DNA of 64,000 nt from assembly GCA_036489775.1 (NCBI GenBank), contig DASXFC010000031.1, positions 62,001-126,000 on the forward strand. Direction: 5' to 3'. The notes under the pieces were generated by a model that ran no database searches, was not told the origin of the DNA, and saw nothing but the letters and a program-made list of their open reading frames with translations. Shown one piece after another: positions 24,483 through 33,207 of this stretch. This DNA is from Bog-473 sp036489775. Lineage in GTDB: Bacteria; Actinomycetota; Acidimicrobiia; Acidimicrobiales; RAAP-2. Positions within the stretch are counted from its first letter, which is position 1, and each line of letters opens with the position of its first letter. A program made the position numbers and the translations under genes.

Positions 24483-25985
24483 GTGCACAACGGTCGGCCA
24501 TCAATGACAAATGTCCCATGGACTCGCGCGTTCAACAACGCAACCATCAAATGCATGGAACACGCGCAAAGCGATGATGCGATGTCCTCATTCTTCGATG
24601 ACGGCGGCCTCGCCAACACCACAATGGCGGCCGAAAACGGTCTGTATATCGGCCTCGGGCCCCTCGGTCCTTGTTGGTCCGGAGCGCAGCGCTCAATGCT
24701 CGTCTTGGGGCCGCCCCGGTCGGGCAAGACCTCCTCCTTGGTCATCCCCAATGTGCTGGGGGCCCCTGGTGCCGTGATCAGCACCTCGACCAAGGGTGAC
24801 GTCATGGAGGCGACGGCCACGGCCCGCAACCGAATCGGCTGGTCCGTCCTCTTCGACCCGAGCGGCGAGATCGAGTGCCCACCCCACGTCCAGCGGATCG
24901 GTTGGTCCCCGCTCACCGCGGCCCGCTCATGGGACGGCGCCTTGGTCACCGCCGACGCCATGGTGCGGGCCAGCCGGATGGTCGGCGCCGGCCATGCGCC
25001 GAGCGAACTGCACTGGACCGAACGGGCCGGCGCGCTGATGGCCCCACTGCTGCACGCGGCCGCTCTCGAGGATCTCGGGCTTCGCACCGTGTTGCGCTGG
25101 ATCGACCGCCACGACGGTGCGGCCCCACTGCAGATCCTCTCGGCGGTGGGCGGTGACGAGTCGCCGCCGGTCGATCTGCTCACCGGCATCGTCAGCACGG
25201 ACGCCCGCGAGCAGTCGGGCATCTGGTCGACGGCGTCGGGCGTTCTCTCGGCCTATCGCACCGAGGCGGCCTTGGCCTCGACGTCACTGCCGGCACTCGA
25301 CATGACCGAATTCTGCGGCGGTCCCAACACCATGTACATCTGTGCCCCAGGCCGCCGGCAGCTGCAATTGGCGCCGACCGTGGTGGCGGCCATGGGCGAC
25401 GTCCGTGACACCACCTACGAACTCCACCGAGGGGGCCGGCTGCGGGTGCCCACCCTGCTCGCCCTGGACGAGGTGGCCAATATCGCACCCCTGCCCGATC
25501 TGCCCGCCCTGGTCAGCGAGGGGGCCGGGCAGGGTCTGCTGGTCCAGGCCTGCCTGCAAGATCTGTCCCAAGCCCGTGTGCGCTGGGGCGGGGCGGCCGA
25601 CGGCTTTCTCTCCCTCTTCGGGACCACCGTCGTCCTTCCCGGCATCGCCGACACTCGAACCCTGCGCGACTTGAGCGCGCTGGCCGGCCAACACGAGGTG
25701 ACCACCACCTCCATGCACCACTCCATCGGGACCCACGGGCGGCTGCGGCCCAGTACCTCGACGGCCTCGCGCCTCGAACCAAGCCTGCCCGTGGACGCCC
25801 TGGCCCGCGGCACACCGGGCCAAGCCGTGGTGCTCAGCCCGGACAAACGTCTGACGTCGGTGGTGCTGACCCCCGCCCACCGCACGGAGCCGTGGCGCAG
25901 CCTGACCGCTCACCCGGATCATCGCCGAGCGTGGGAGGCGCCTGCCCTCGAGGACCGAGCACCGCTCACCGGCCGCGGTCGATGA
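24483..25985 (+). CDS. TraG/TraD/VirD4-like type IV coupling ATPase
   Basis: This up-to-500-residue ATPase is of the conjugative coupling-protein (T4CP) family, which in relatives pumps the relaxase-DNA complex into a secretion channel. Walker A is GPPRSGKTSS (Lys82), Walker B is LLALDEVANIAPLPDLP, and the TraM-recognition-like part follows (LSALAGQHEVTTTSM). The usual N-terminal membrane helices are missing, so it is soluble or needs a partner. The first ~33 codons are A/T-rich, unlike the rest, so the true start may be ATG 24582 or 24555 rather than GTG 24483. It overlaps the convergent relaxase gene by 20 bases. Confidence 0.85.
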   Translation: MHNGRPSMTNVPWTRAFNNATIKCMEHAQSDDAMSSFFDDGGLANTTMAAENGLYIGLGPLGPCWSGAQRSMLVLGPPRSGKTSSLVIPNVLGAPGAVISTSTKGDVMEATATARNRIGWSVLFDPSGEIECPPHVQRIGWSPLTAARSWDGALVTADAMVRASRMVGAGHAPSELHWTERAGALMAPLLHAAALEDLGLRTVLRWIDRHDGAAPLQILSAVGGDESPPVDLLTGIVSTDAREQSGIWSTASGVLSAYRTEAALASTSLPALDMTEFCGGPNTMYICAPGRRQLQLAPTVVAAMGDVRDTTYELHRGGRLRVPTLLALDEVANIAPLPDLPALVSEGAGQGLLVQACLQDLSQARVRWGGAADGFLSLFGTTVVLPGIADTRTLRDLSALAGQHEVTTTSMHHSIGTHGRLRPSTSTASRLEPSLPVDALARGTPGQAVVLSPDKRLTSVVLTPAHRTEPWRSLTAHPDHRRAWEAPALEDRAPLTGRGR

Positions 25986-27351
25986 CCAACGTCCACGGCC
26001 CGCGACGTCCCAGGCGGGCACGGGCCGTCTCCAGCGCGGCGGCCGTCCGCAGATGGTCGACCATACGCGCACTCCCCCACGTGGGCGAGCACTGCGTGGT
26101 CCCGAGCACCTCGTCGCCGCGCACCGACCAGCGTTGGCGGTAGCGGTCGATGTCTCGAGCGGCCGCCACCCACACCCCGTGTGCCGCGACCTCGGTCGGC
26201 CGAGGACCCAGCGCGGTCAAGGCGTGCCGGCTGGGCATGGTCGCGTGCCATGGCTGCGCGCCCTCGGCCACGCCGACGCCGGCCGGACTCGGCGTCCACA
26301 GATCGGTCAGCTGCTTCAGCGCACCGTGGCGCACGCCCTCAGGTGTCCCGGCGCCGAAGGCCTCGACCAGATCGCGGCGGTGGATGCCGGTGTCGCGACG
26401 TGGCGCCAGGACCGATCCGTACTGGTGCTCGGACACCGTCGGGTTCCGCACCGACGGGCGCCCCAGCACGGCACCCAGGTCGAGCGGCGCACCGGATATC
26501 TCGACGGCGCGGCGGTGCCACTCGGGCGTGAGCGAATCGAACGCACGGCTCGGCCCCTTGTCCGCCCGGGTGACCGCCCAGGCGATGCGATCACCAGCGC
26601 GGCTATGGACGCCGTGCTCGAATCGGTGTTGGCGGATCGCCGCCGCCCGGGAAGAGAACTCAGCCCTCACTAACGGTGAGACCCCGTCGATCTCCGCCGT
26701 GGCCGAGACGGCAAGCGGAGCCACGCTCCAGCGCACCCCGCAGCGCTCGACCAGCTCGGCGCGCAGGTGGGCCTGGTAAACCCCCGACGCGGCCAACCGG
26801 TGCGCCATCAAGCCCCGCTGGTCCAGGGCGCTCCATCGCCCGTCCTCGGCGTGGACCAGGTTGGCCAGCACGACATGGGAATGGAGATGCGGATCGCCGT
26901 TGCGGTTGACGCCGTGGGTGAAAGCGGCGGCCACTGCGCCGTCAGTCGTCAAGACCGGCCGCTCTGGCCCAGCCCGCCGCGACACCGTGATGCCGTGGGT
27001 TTCGAGGTATTCCAGCGCGCCGGCCACGGCATCGTGGTGCGCGTCGACCACGTGCTGGGCCACCGCCTGGTCGCCCAGCGCCATCAGGACGCTGGCCGAT
27101 TTCGGCGCGCTGAAGGTCAGGTCATAGGCCAGCAGCCCGACCCGCTCGGAACGCAGCCGGACTCCTGACCAAGGATGGCGCCCGTCGAGGAGGGTGACGA
27201 AGGCGTCGGGATCGACGGTCCCGGCCAAACCCAGGTCGGCTGCCGCCGTGCCGACCCAGATCCCGCCGCGGTGTGACACCGGCAGCTCACGAGCCAGATC
27301 CGACAGGTAATAGGACGTCCGGTCCGTGCGCAGGCGGTGGATGGTGAGCAT
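25966..27351 (-). CDS. MobF-type (TrwC/TraI) relaxase domain protein
   Basis: This 461-residue protein begins MLTIHRLRTDRTSYYLSDL, with paired tyrosines 14-15 in the place of the MobF catalytic tyrosines. The metal-binding three-His motif is GDPHLHSHVVLAN (His155, 157, 159), so the nicking domain looks intact. The helicase domain normally fused to TrwC/TraI is absent. ATG 27351 is chosen because it opens with the family N-terminus; the frame upstream is low-quality. It is 62 bases downstream of the PafBC gene on the same strand and converges on the coupling ATPase. No type IV secretion genes are nearby. Confidence 0.85.
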   Translation of the reverse strand: MLTIHRLRTDRTSYYLSDLARELPVSHRGGIWVGTAAADLGLAGTVDPDAFVTLLDGRHPWSGVRLRSERVGLLAYDLTFSAPKSASVLMALGDQAVAQHVVDAHHDAVAGALEYLETHGITVSRRAGPERPVLTTDGAVAAAFTHGVNRNGDPHLHSHVVLANLVHAEDGRWSALDQRGLMAHRLAASGVYQAHLRAELVERCGVRWSVAPLAVSATAEIDGVSPLVRAEFSSRAAAIRQHRFEHGVHSRAGDRIAWAVTRADKGPSRAFDSLTPEWHRRAVEISGAPLDLGAVLGRPSVRNPTVSEHQYGSVLAPRRDTGIHRRDLVEAFGAGTPEGVRHGALKQLTDLWTPSPAGVGVAEGAQPWHATMPSRHALTALGPRPTEVAAHGVWVAAARDIDRYRQRWSVRGDEVLGTTQCSPTWGSARMVDHLRTAAALETARARLGRRGPWTLVIDRGR

Positions 27352-27413
27352 GACCTCCGATCCGGGATGACGGCGACCACACAGAATGGTCGCCCCCGGC
27401 CCCCGGCCGGCGG

Positions 27414-29363
27414 TCAACGCTGCGGGTAGACCTCCAGGACCCGAGCGGCGGCCCGGGCGGCCAGATTGGTCAGCTCGGGGGGGCTCACTACCTGAGCATC
27501 CGCCCCGAGCTGGAGCAGCAGCCGTTCGAACCAGGCCATCCCACCGACATCGAGCACGACCTCGGTGGCCAAACCGTCCTTGTCCCGCTGCACGGCCCGC
27601 ACCGGGATCGACTCGACCACCCACTGAGCGCCCGGGCCGAGGCGCAGATGCACCTCGATGGCCCCGGGTCCCGGTACGAACATGTCGGCGGCATCGCGGG
27701 TGACGGTGTGAGGCGTGGCCGGCTGATCGGCCGGGCGCACCACGCTGATGCGGTCGACCCGGAACCGGCGCATGTCCCCGGCCCGGTGGCAGAACGCATC
27801 GAGGTACCAGTGCCCGTCCATGGTCACCACCTGCGCCGGTTCCACCACTCGGGTGGTCAGCTCGTCGCGCGAGCCCGACAGGTAGTCGATCTCGAGCGCC
27901 CGCCCGTCCTCCACGGCCTGGCGCACCTCGGGCAGGGACGAAGGTGCGTCGACGTCGACGCCGATCGACTCGAACGATCCCAGCGCCGCCTCGAGCTTGT
28001 CCAGGGCCCGGCGCAGCGACTCGTCGTCGGCCCCGGGCACGGTCAACAGGAGCCGACCCGAGGCCGCCACCGCGAAACCCTCGGCCGGGGTCAAGCGCCG
28101 GGGCCGTCCGAACTCGGCCGGCAAGAAGGCGCGCACCATGGTCTCGGTGACCTCGATCTCCATCAAGACGTCCGGCGTATACGGCGGCACGCCACAGCAG
28201 GCGGCCAGCTCGAGCTCTTTGACCAACTCCTCCTCGTCCATGCCGAACCTGGTGGCCACCTCGCTGATCGGGGCTTCGCCAACCTGGGCCAGCCAGCCCA
28301 CCACAGCCAGCAAGCGTCGCAAGCGGGCGCTGGTCTCCTGCCCGGGCAGGCTCCGCCGCGCCACCCCTGCCTCACTCGCCGCCGCACCGGCGGCCGAGCG
28401 TGCCCGCTTGCGGGCGGCCGGTGCCGGCTGATCGACCACCGCCGTCAACCAGTCGATCAACTCGTCCCGGAACTCGGCGGGCTCGAGGATCTCGGCATGG
28501 TCGGACAGGCCGAGTACCCAGTAGCGGATCGAGCCGAACGACGACACCGACAGCGCGATGTCGACCGATCCGTCCGGGTGGCGCTGTACCACCTTGTCCT
28601 CCCCCACTTCCTCAGTCACCCGCGGACCCTCGAGTGCATCGACCCTCAGCACCATGGCCACCTGGTCGTCGCCTTCGGCCTCCCAAGGTTCGGCCGGCAG
28701 CGCTGCGCGCACGTCGATGCCGGTCGGGATGACTGCGCTCCCGGCCGCCTGGACCGCCACCTCGCCCTCGATGCGGTCGACCCGGAAGGTGCGCACGTCC
28801 TGGCGGGCCAGATCCCACGAGACCAGGTACCAATGTCCGAAGCGGAACCACAGTCCGGCCGGCGCTACCCGACGCTCCTCGCCTCGATACAAAAAGGACG
28901 CTTCGGCCCGCGTCCGCACCGCCTCGAAGAGGTCGACCAGAGCCGGTGGCGGCACCAGCGTGGCGATCGGTCGCACCTCGCTCACGCCGCTGGCGCCCAA
29001 CTTCAGCAGGGCATCGCGGCCACTAGGATCGCCCAGGTGCACGCCGGCCACGGCCAGGTGGAGAGCGACCTGCTCGTCAGGTTCGAGGGCCAGATCGGGC
29101 AGGTAGAAGGCATCACGATCGATCAGGTAGCCGTACTGCTCGACGCCGTCGAGCCGCTCGGTGCGCACCGGGATGCCCTCGTCGCGCAGGAGCCGCTTGT
29201 CGCGTTCGAAGGCCTGCCGCCGGGCCGCGTGCTCCTCGGGGTAGCCGGGCACCTGATAGGCGATGGCGTCGAGGGTCAACGGCTGCTCGGTCTCGAGCAG
29301 CACCAGCACCAGGTCGGTCACCCGCTCCAGTCGGTCCAGTCGTGTTGGTGTGGGCGCCGCCAT
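27414..29363 (-). CDS. pafBC: Fused PafB-PafC WYL-domain transcription regulator
   Basis: The 649-residue product contains two copies of the winged-helix plus WYL plus C-terminal extension unit. Copy one begins TRLDRLERVTDLVLVLLETEQPL and has the WYL segment near AGLWFRFGHWYLVSWDLARQDVRTFRVDRI. Copy two begins near residue 345 (SARLRRLLAVVGWLAQ) with VVTMDGHWYLDAFCHRAGDMRRFRVDRI. In mycobacteria PafB and PafC form a heterodimer that activates RecA-independent DNA-damage genes; fused forms are known. No pafA or proteasome gene is in the window. TAGGCT lies seven bases before the ATG (leaderless). Confidence 0.9.
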   Translation of the reverse strand: MAAPTPTRLDRLERVTDLVLVLLETEQPLTLDAIAYQVPGYPEEHAARRQAFERDKRLLRDEGIPVRTERLDGVEQYGYLIDRDAFYLPDLALEPDEQVALHLAVAGVHLGDPSGRDALLKLGASGVSEVRPIATLVPPPALVDLFEAVRTRAEASFLYRGEERRVAPAGLWFRFGHWYLVSWDLARQDVRTFRVDRIEGEVAVQAAGSAVIPTGIDVRAALPAEPWEAEGDDQVAMVLRVDALEGPRVTEEVGEDKVVQRHPDGSVDIALSVSSFGSIRYWVLGLSDHAEILEPAEFRDELIDWLTAVVDQPAPAARKRARSAAGAAASEAGVARRSLPGQETSARLRRLLAVVGWLAQVGEAPISEVATRFGMDEEELVKELELAACCGVPPYTPDVLMEIEVTETMVRAFLPAEFGRPRRLTPAEGFAVAASGRLLLTVPGADDESLRRALDKLEAALGSFESIGVDVDAPSSLPEVRQAVEDGRALEIDYLSGSRDELTTRVVEPAQVVTMDGHWYLDAFCHRAGDMRRFRVDRISVVRPADQPATPHTVTRDAADMFVPGPGAIEVHLRLGPGAQWVVESIPVRAVQRDKDGLATEVVLDVGGMAWFERLLLQLGADAQVVSPPELTNLAARAAARVLEVYPQR

Positions 29364-29370
29364 CGGAGAG

Positions 29371-29376
29371 AGCCTA
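29371..29376 (-). promoter_or_regulatory. Leaderless -10 element of pafBC
   Basis: Minus-strand TAGGCT, then seven bases (ctctccg), then the ATG at 29363. The hexamer is identical to that of gpsA. Confidence 0.6.
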
Positions 29377-29392
29377 GGACGGCGGCACGGCC

Positions 29393-30250
29393 ATGAAACC
29401 CGCCGGGCACCCCCTGGACTGGCACCTGCACGTCATCTGGTATCTGGTGCTGGTCGGCGTCCTGGTGGCCTATATCCGGGCCGTCCGCCGTCCCGAGTTC
29501 GCGGTGACCCGCCGCCAGCGCGCCGCCTTCGTCTCGGGCCTCGTCCTGGTGTTGGCGGCGGTCACCTGGCCGTTGGCCGACATCGCCGCCCACTGGTCCT
29601 TGATCATCCTGGTCATCCAACGACTTCTTCTCATGTTGGCGGTGCCGCCGCTCCTGGTGGCCGGACTCCCCGAAGGACTGATCATCGGTCTGACCAAACC
29701 CCGGATCGTCGACGGCTTCTTGCGCATCGCCGAGATGCCCGTTCCCGCCGTCGCCTTCGTCACCGTCGTCGCCGTGGGCACGCTCACCACCGGCGCCGTC
29801 AACCTGGCTTCGCGCTCGGCGCCCGCCCAGGCCGGCTTCGAACTTCTCGTCCTCATCGCCGGCATCGTCCTGTGGGCACCGGTGCTCAGCCGCCTACCGG
29901 GCGCGCCCCACCTGTCCTCGCTCGGCCGCGGCGGCTATCTCATCGTGCAGTCGATCGTGCCGAGCTTCCTGTCCTTCGTGTGGATCTTCGCCAAGCACTC
30001 GCTCTACGCGCCCTTCGCCCACCGGGGACGCCTGGTCGGGATCTCCCCGCTGCTCGACCAGCAGCTGGCCGGGTTCCTGGCCAAGGTGGGCACCATCGCC
30101 GTGCTCTGGACGGTCGCGTTCGTCATCATGAACCGCGGCCAGATCTTTTCCGGGGCCGATGACGACCGGGAGCTGACCTGGCGTGACGTCCAGCGCGAGA
30201 TCGAGCGGGCCGACCGGCGCGATCGCCACCACCCGCCGCCGCCGGCCTGA
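29393..30250 (+). CDS. CtaG-family cytochrome c oxidase assembly protein (caa3 type)
   Basis: This 285-residue membrane protein of the Caa3_CtaG family has about seven helices. It opens with PLDWHLHVIWYLVLVGVLVAY, the short His-containing N-terminus of the family, and contains TWPLADIAAHWSLIILVIQRLLLMLAVPPLLVAGLP. These proteins support copper-dependent assembly of haem-copper oxidases. It is distinct from the Cox11 type also called CtaG. It overlaps functionally with the next small gene, which starts six bases after its stop. Confidence 0.85.
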   Translation: MKPAGHPLDWHLHVIWYLVLVGVLVAYIRAVRRPEFAVTRRQRAAFVSGLVLVLAAVTWPLADIAAHWSLIILVIQRLLLMLAVPPLLVAGLPEGLIIGLTKPRIVDGFLRIAEMPVPAVAFVTVVAVGTLTTGAVNLASRSAPAQAGFELLVLIAGIVLWAPVLSRLPGAPHLSSLGRGGYLIVQSIVPSFLSFVWIFAKHSLYAPFAHRGRLVGISPLLDQQLAGFLAKVGTIAVLWTVAFVIMNRGQIFSGADDDRELTWRDVQREIERADRRDRHHPPPPA

Positions 30251-30256
30251 GCCGCC

Positions 30257-30745
30257 GTGACGACCCAGGTAGCGTCTGACTTTCCTATGCCGTCCACCCA
30301 GCAACCCGATGCTCCGCTGTCGGTGGGTGGCGCGTACCTGCTCAGTGACGGCAGCCAGGGTCGCGTCGCCATCCCCGGCCTGCGCTTCGAACTGCGGACC
30401 GATGGCATCGAGCTGGCCAAGGAGGACGGCGACGTGATCTGGCACTGCCCCTGGATGGGAGTCGACGTGCTGACCACGGCCGAGCGCTCACTCCTGCCCG
30501 ATGGCAGCGACGGCCTGGTCATCGCCGTCATCGAGCACGGGGGGCGCCAACACCGCTTCATCCTTCCGGCGAGCGATCCCGATGCCATGGCCCATCAGAT
30601 CAGGGTCTGGGCCCGGGCCAACCACATCCAGACCTTCGAACCGCCCGCGGCGGTCTCACGCACGCTGACGGTGGCGGTGATCGTGGCGGCGTTCGCCACC
30701 GTCGCGGTGCTCATGCTCTCGGCCGCGCACATCCTGCACTTCTAA
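30257..30745 (+). CDS. Hypothetical protein with PH-like N-terminus and one C-terminal membrane helix
   Basis: A GTG start gives 162 residues; an ATG ten codons later is possible. Residues ~25-115 look like an all-beta, PH-like domain (VAIPGLRFELRTDGIELAKEDG ... IWHCPWMGVDVLTTAERSLL). Residues ~135-160 form a single membrane helix (AVIVAAFATVAVLMLSAAHILHF), so the bulk probably faces the cytoplasm. It follows ctaG by six bases and is likely co-transcribed; a link to respiratory-complex assembly is only suggested by that. Confidence 0.65.
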   Translation: MTTQVASDFPMPSTQQPDAPLSVGGAYLLSDGSQGRVAIPGLRFELRTDGIELAKEDGDVIWHCPWMGVDVLTTAERSLLPDGSDGLVIAVIEHGGRQHRFILPASDPDAMAHQIRVWARANHIQTFEPPAAVSRTLTVAVIVAAFATVAVLMLSAAHILHF

Positions 30746-30770
30746 CGCCACCGGTCGGCGGCGCCCGCGC

Positions 30771-31097
30771 CTAGCTGAGGGCAGCGCCTCGCAGATCGTC
30801 GAGTGAGAGTTCGGCCGTCTGGTCACCGCCGCACTGCGCGCAGTGCTCGACATGCCGCCAGGATCGCAGCAGTCGGGTGCCTTCAGGGTTGAGGAGGACG
30901 AGGAATGACTCCGAGATCGGGTCGATCTCCAAACCGAAATACGGGCGCCAGGCCGTCGTGGCCGAATGCGCGTCGAGGGCCAAGCCCTTGAGCACTCGGC
31001 GGAAACGGAGACGCTCGGTGTCGAAGATCCACGTGCTGTGACACGACTCGAGGATGAAGAGGTTCTCGTCGGTGGTGGGGGCCACGTCGCTGATCAT
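30771..31097 (-). CDS. Hypothetical protein, 108 residues
   Basis: Not recognised. The sequence starts MISDVAPTTDENLFILESCHSTWIFDTERLRFRRVLKG and has a CxxC pair in HCAQCGGDQTAELSLDD near the C-terminus, which might bind zinc but lacks a second pair. A strong Shine-Dalgarno (GAGGAGG) directly precedes the ATG at 31097, and the 13-base palindrome GCCCAA-A-TTGGGC sits just upstream. It has its own leader, unlike the leaderless majority, and lies downstream of the carboxyltransferase on the same strand. Confidence 0.65.
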   Translation of the reverse strand: MISDVAPTTDENLFILESCHSTWIFDTERLRFRRVLKGLALDAHSATTAWRPYFGLEIDPISESFLVLLNPEGTRLLRSWRHVEHCAQCGGDQTAELSLDDLRGAALS

Positions 31098-31108
31098 GCC
31101 TCCTCTTT

Positions 31109-31121
31109 GCCCAAATTGGGC
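31109..31121. promoter_or_regulatory. Palindrome upstream of the 108-residue gene
   Basis: GCCCAA-A-TTGGGC immediately precedes the Shine-Dalgarno of the gene at 31097. It could be an operator or a small mRNA hairpin. Confidence 0.3.
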
Positions 31122-31183
31122 GTCGGATGCACCACATGTTCTTTGCGAATCGATGACAATTCGGCTTCTCCCTGCTCACATGG

Positions 31184-32542
31184 CTATTGGGGACCGGCGT
31201 CATGCTTCCGGCCCACCACCAATTCCCGTTTGGTGCACAGCTGGCGCAGGACGGCACACAGGACAATCCGCGTATCCGCCGGGTCCACCACCTGGTCTAC
31301 CAGCCCGCGCTCGGCGGCCGGCCAGGGACTGAGGAAGGCCTCTTCGTATTCGGCCTCGAGCTCGACCCGCTCGCCCGGGGTGACCCGGCGGTACAGGATC
31401 TGGGCTGCTCCTGAGGCACCCATCACCGCGATCTCGGCGCCGGGCCAGGCCAGGCAGATGTCGTTGCCGATGCCGCGGGAGTCCATGACGATGTAGGCCC
31501 CGCCGAAGGCCTTGCGCAGGATGAGGCAGATGCGGGGCACGCTGGCCTGGGCGTAGGCGAAGGCCAGCTCGGCCCCGTGGCGGATCATGCCCCGCCACTC
31601 GAGGTCCTTCCCGGGCAGGAAGCCGGGCGTGTCGACCAGGCTGATGATGGGCAGGTTGAAGGAGTCGCAGAGGCGGACGAAGCGCGCCCCCTTCTGGGAC
31701 GCCGCGATGTCGAGCGTCCCGGCCAAGATCCGAGGTTGGTTGGCCACGTACCCCACCGCCATCCCGCCCAGGCGGGCGAACCCGGTCACCACCTGGGCCG
31801 CCCAGCGGGGCCAGAGCTCGCGGAACTCGCCGTCGTCGGACACTTCTCTGATGACGTCGCGCACGTCGTAGGTGGCGGCTTTGCGCTCAGGAATGACGTC
31901 GCGCAGCTCGGGGGTCGAGCGCAGCACCGGATCGGCGATGGTGGCGATCGGCGGCAACTCATCGGTGTGCGAAGGCAAGTACTCGAGCAGCTCGGCCACG
32001 GCGCCGTCCACGTCGTCGGACTCCACCGCGCACAGGCCACTGGAGCGAGCGTGCGCGGCCACCCCGCCCAATTGGCGCAGGCCGATCTGGACCCCGGTGA
32101 ACTCGGCCACCATCTGGGGCCCCGACACGAAGGCCACCGCTTCGGAGTTCATGACCACCAGGTCCGAGAGACCGAGGAGGAGGGCCGGACCCGAGACCAC
32201 CGGACCGGTGACGGCGGAGAGGACCGGGACCACCCCACTGCAGCGCGAGATGGCGGCAGCGGCCATGCCCCAGGCGTGCAACGAGGCTACGCCCTCCTTG
32301 ACGTCGGCTCCGCTGGAGTTCATGACGAAGACGAAGGGGATGCCGAGCTGGCGGGCCTGATCGGCCGCTTGGCTCAGCCGGACGCCGTCGGCGTAGGTGA
32401 TGGCACCCCGGTGCAGGGTGGGCCGGGAGCGGCAGATGACCACGTTGCGCCCACCAATGCGCCCGACCACCGAGGTGACCGCGCCGATGACGCCCTTGCT
32501 GCGATCACTCTGGTCGACCTGCTCGACGAGTTCAACGGTCAC
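31184..32542 (-). CDS. Acyl-CoA carboxylase carboxyltransferase (beta) subunit, short form
   Basis: The 452-residue product is a crotonase-fold carboxyltransferase that moves the biotin-bound carboxyl to acetyl-, propionyl- or longer acyl-CoA. Two oxyanion turns are visible: VTGPVVSGPALLLGLSD in the N-domain and RKAFGGAYIVMDSRGIG in the C-domain, which also carries SLVDTPGFLPGKDLE. It is shorter than the usual 510-540 residues and lacks the N-terminal region with the RL-DPGSF-type motif. The GTG start at 32542 is supported by TAGATT eight bases upstream, so the shortness is not a mis-called start. No biotin carboxylase gene is adjacent. Confidence 0.88.
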   Translation of the reverse strand: MTVELVEQVDQSDRSKGVIGAVTSVVGRIGGRNVVICRSRPTLHRGAITYADGVRLSQAADQARQLGIPFVFVMNSSGADVKEGVASLHAWGMAAAAISRCSGVVPVLSAVTGPVVSGPALLLGLSDLVVMNSEAVAFVSGPQMVAEFTGVQIGLRQLGGVAAHARSSGLCAVESDDVDGAVAELLEYLPSHTDELPPIATIADPVLRSTPELRDVIPERKAATYDVRDVIREVSDDGEFRELWPRWAAQVVTGFARLGGMAVGYVANQPRILAGTLDIAASQKGARFVRLCDSFNLPIISLVDTPGFLPGKDLEWRGMIRHGAELAFAYAQASVPRICLILRKAFGGAYIVMDSRGIGNDICLAWPGAEIAVMGASGAAQILYRRVTPGERVELEAEYEEAFLSPWPAAERGLVDQVVDPADTRIVLCAVLRQLCTKRELVVGRKHDAGPQ

Positions 32543-32550
32543 TGGAGCCG

Positions 32551-32556
32551 AATCTA
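32551..32556 (-). promoter_or_regulatory. Leaderless -10 element of the carboxyltransferase gene
   Basis: Minus-strand TAGATT, eight bases (cggctcca), then GTG at 32542. Confidence 0.5.
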
Positions 32557-32594
32557 GGTCCCGTCGCCCCCCGCCGCGAGCGGGATGGGCCGGT

Positions 32595-33086
32595 TTAGAC
32601 GAGGGGCAGATCGGAGCGTCGCCAGGGACCCGAGCGACCGCCCGACTTCTCCCAGAGCGCCACGTGCTCGACCGTCATGGTGCGGTCGGAGGACTTACAC
32701 ATGTCGTAAACGGTCAGCGCGGCCACCGTGCAGGCGGTCATGGCTTCCATCTCGACGCCGGTCCGATCCACCGTCTCGACCTGGGCTTCTACCTCGACGT
32801 AGTCGTCCCCGATGGAAAAATTCACCGCGATCGAGCCGACCAGGACCGGGTGGCACATCGGGATCAGCTCGGCTGTGCGCTTGGCCGCCTGGATCCCCGC
32901 GATGCGGGCGGCCGCCAGCACGTCCCCCTTGGTGATGGCGTTGTTGGCCACCTTGGTGGTCGTTTCGGGCAACATGCAGACCCGACATCGGGCCAGCGCC
33001 CGGCGGTGGGTGGGCTCGCGGGGGGTGACATCGACCATGCGGGCGCCACCCAGCGGGTCGAGGTGGGCCAAGCTCCGATCAGACAC
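32595..33086 (-). CDS. moaC: Cyclic pyranopterin monophosphate synthase
   Basis: MoaC converts 3',8-cyclo-GTP to cPMP in molybdenum-cofactor synthesis. From the GTG at 33086 the 163-residue product reads SDRSLAHLDPLGGARMVDV, the normal MoaC N-terminus. It continues with KGDVLAAARIAGIQAAKRTAELIPMCHPV and the catalytic-region DRTGVEMEAMTACTVAALTVYDMCK. A longer frame upstream exists but TAGACT eight bases before this GTG supports the shorter start. No other moa gene is in the window. Confidence 0.95.
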   Translation of the reverse strand: MSDRSLAHLDPLGGARMVDVTPREPTHRRALARCRVCMLPETTTKVANNAITKGDVLAAARIAGIQAAKRTAELIPMCHPVLVGSIAVNFSIGDDYVEVEAQVETVDRTGVEMEAMTACTVAALTVYDMCKSSDRTMTVEHVALWEKSGGRSGPWRRSDLPLV

Positions 33087-33094
33087 GAAGCAGC

Positions 33095-33100
33095 AGTCTA
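33095..33100 (-). promoter_or_regulatory. Leaderless -10 element of moaC
   Basis: Minus-strand TAGACT, eight bases (gctgcttc), then GTG at 33086. It decides the moaC start. Confidence 0.55.
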
Positions 33101-33160
33101 CGACCTGAGGCTGGTCGGCGACCAGGCCGCGAGCCAGGTCGGTAGGCACGGCCCGTCGGG

Positions 33161-33166
33161 TAGACT
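33161..33166 (+). promoter_or_regulatory. -10 element of the FmdB-type gene
   Basis: TAGACT lies about 40 bases before the ATG at 33208, giving a leader that carries the Shine-Dalgarno GGAGG. This is a conventional rather than leaderless arrangement. Confidence 0.45.
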
Positions 33167-33207
33167 TGGCAGTCGCGGAGAACGAGTGCCAAACCGGAGG
33201 GAACGGC

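Noticed and set aside
27648..29396. Long plus-strand open frame (582 codons) opposite pafBC
   Set aside because: Antisense of a clear two-WYL regulator; composition is typical of a shadow frame (many His, Gly, Gln).
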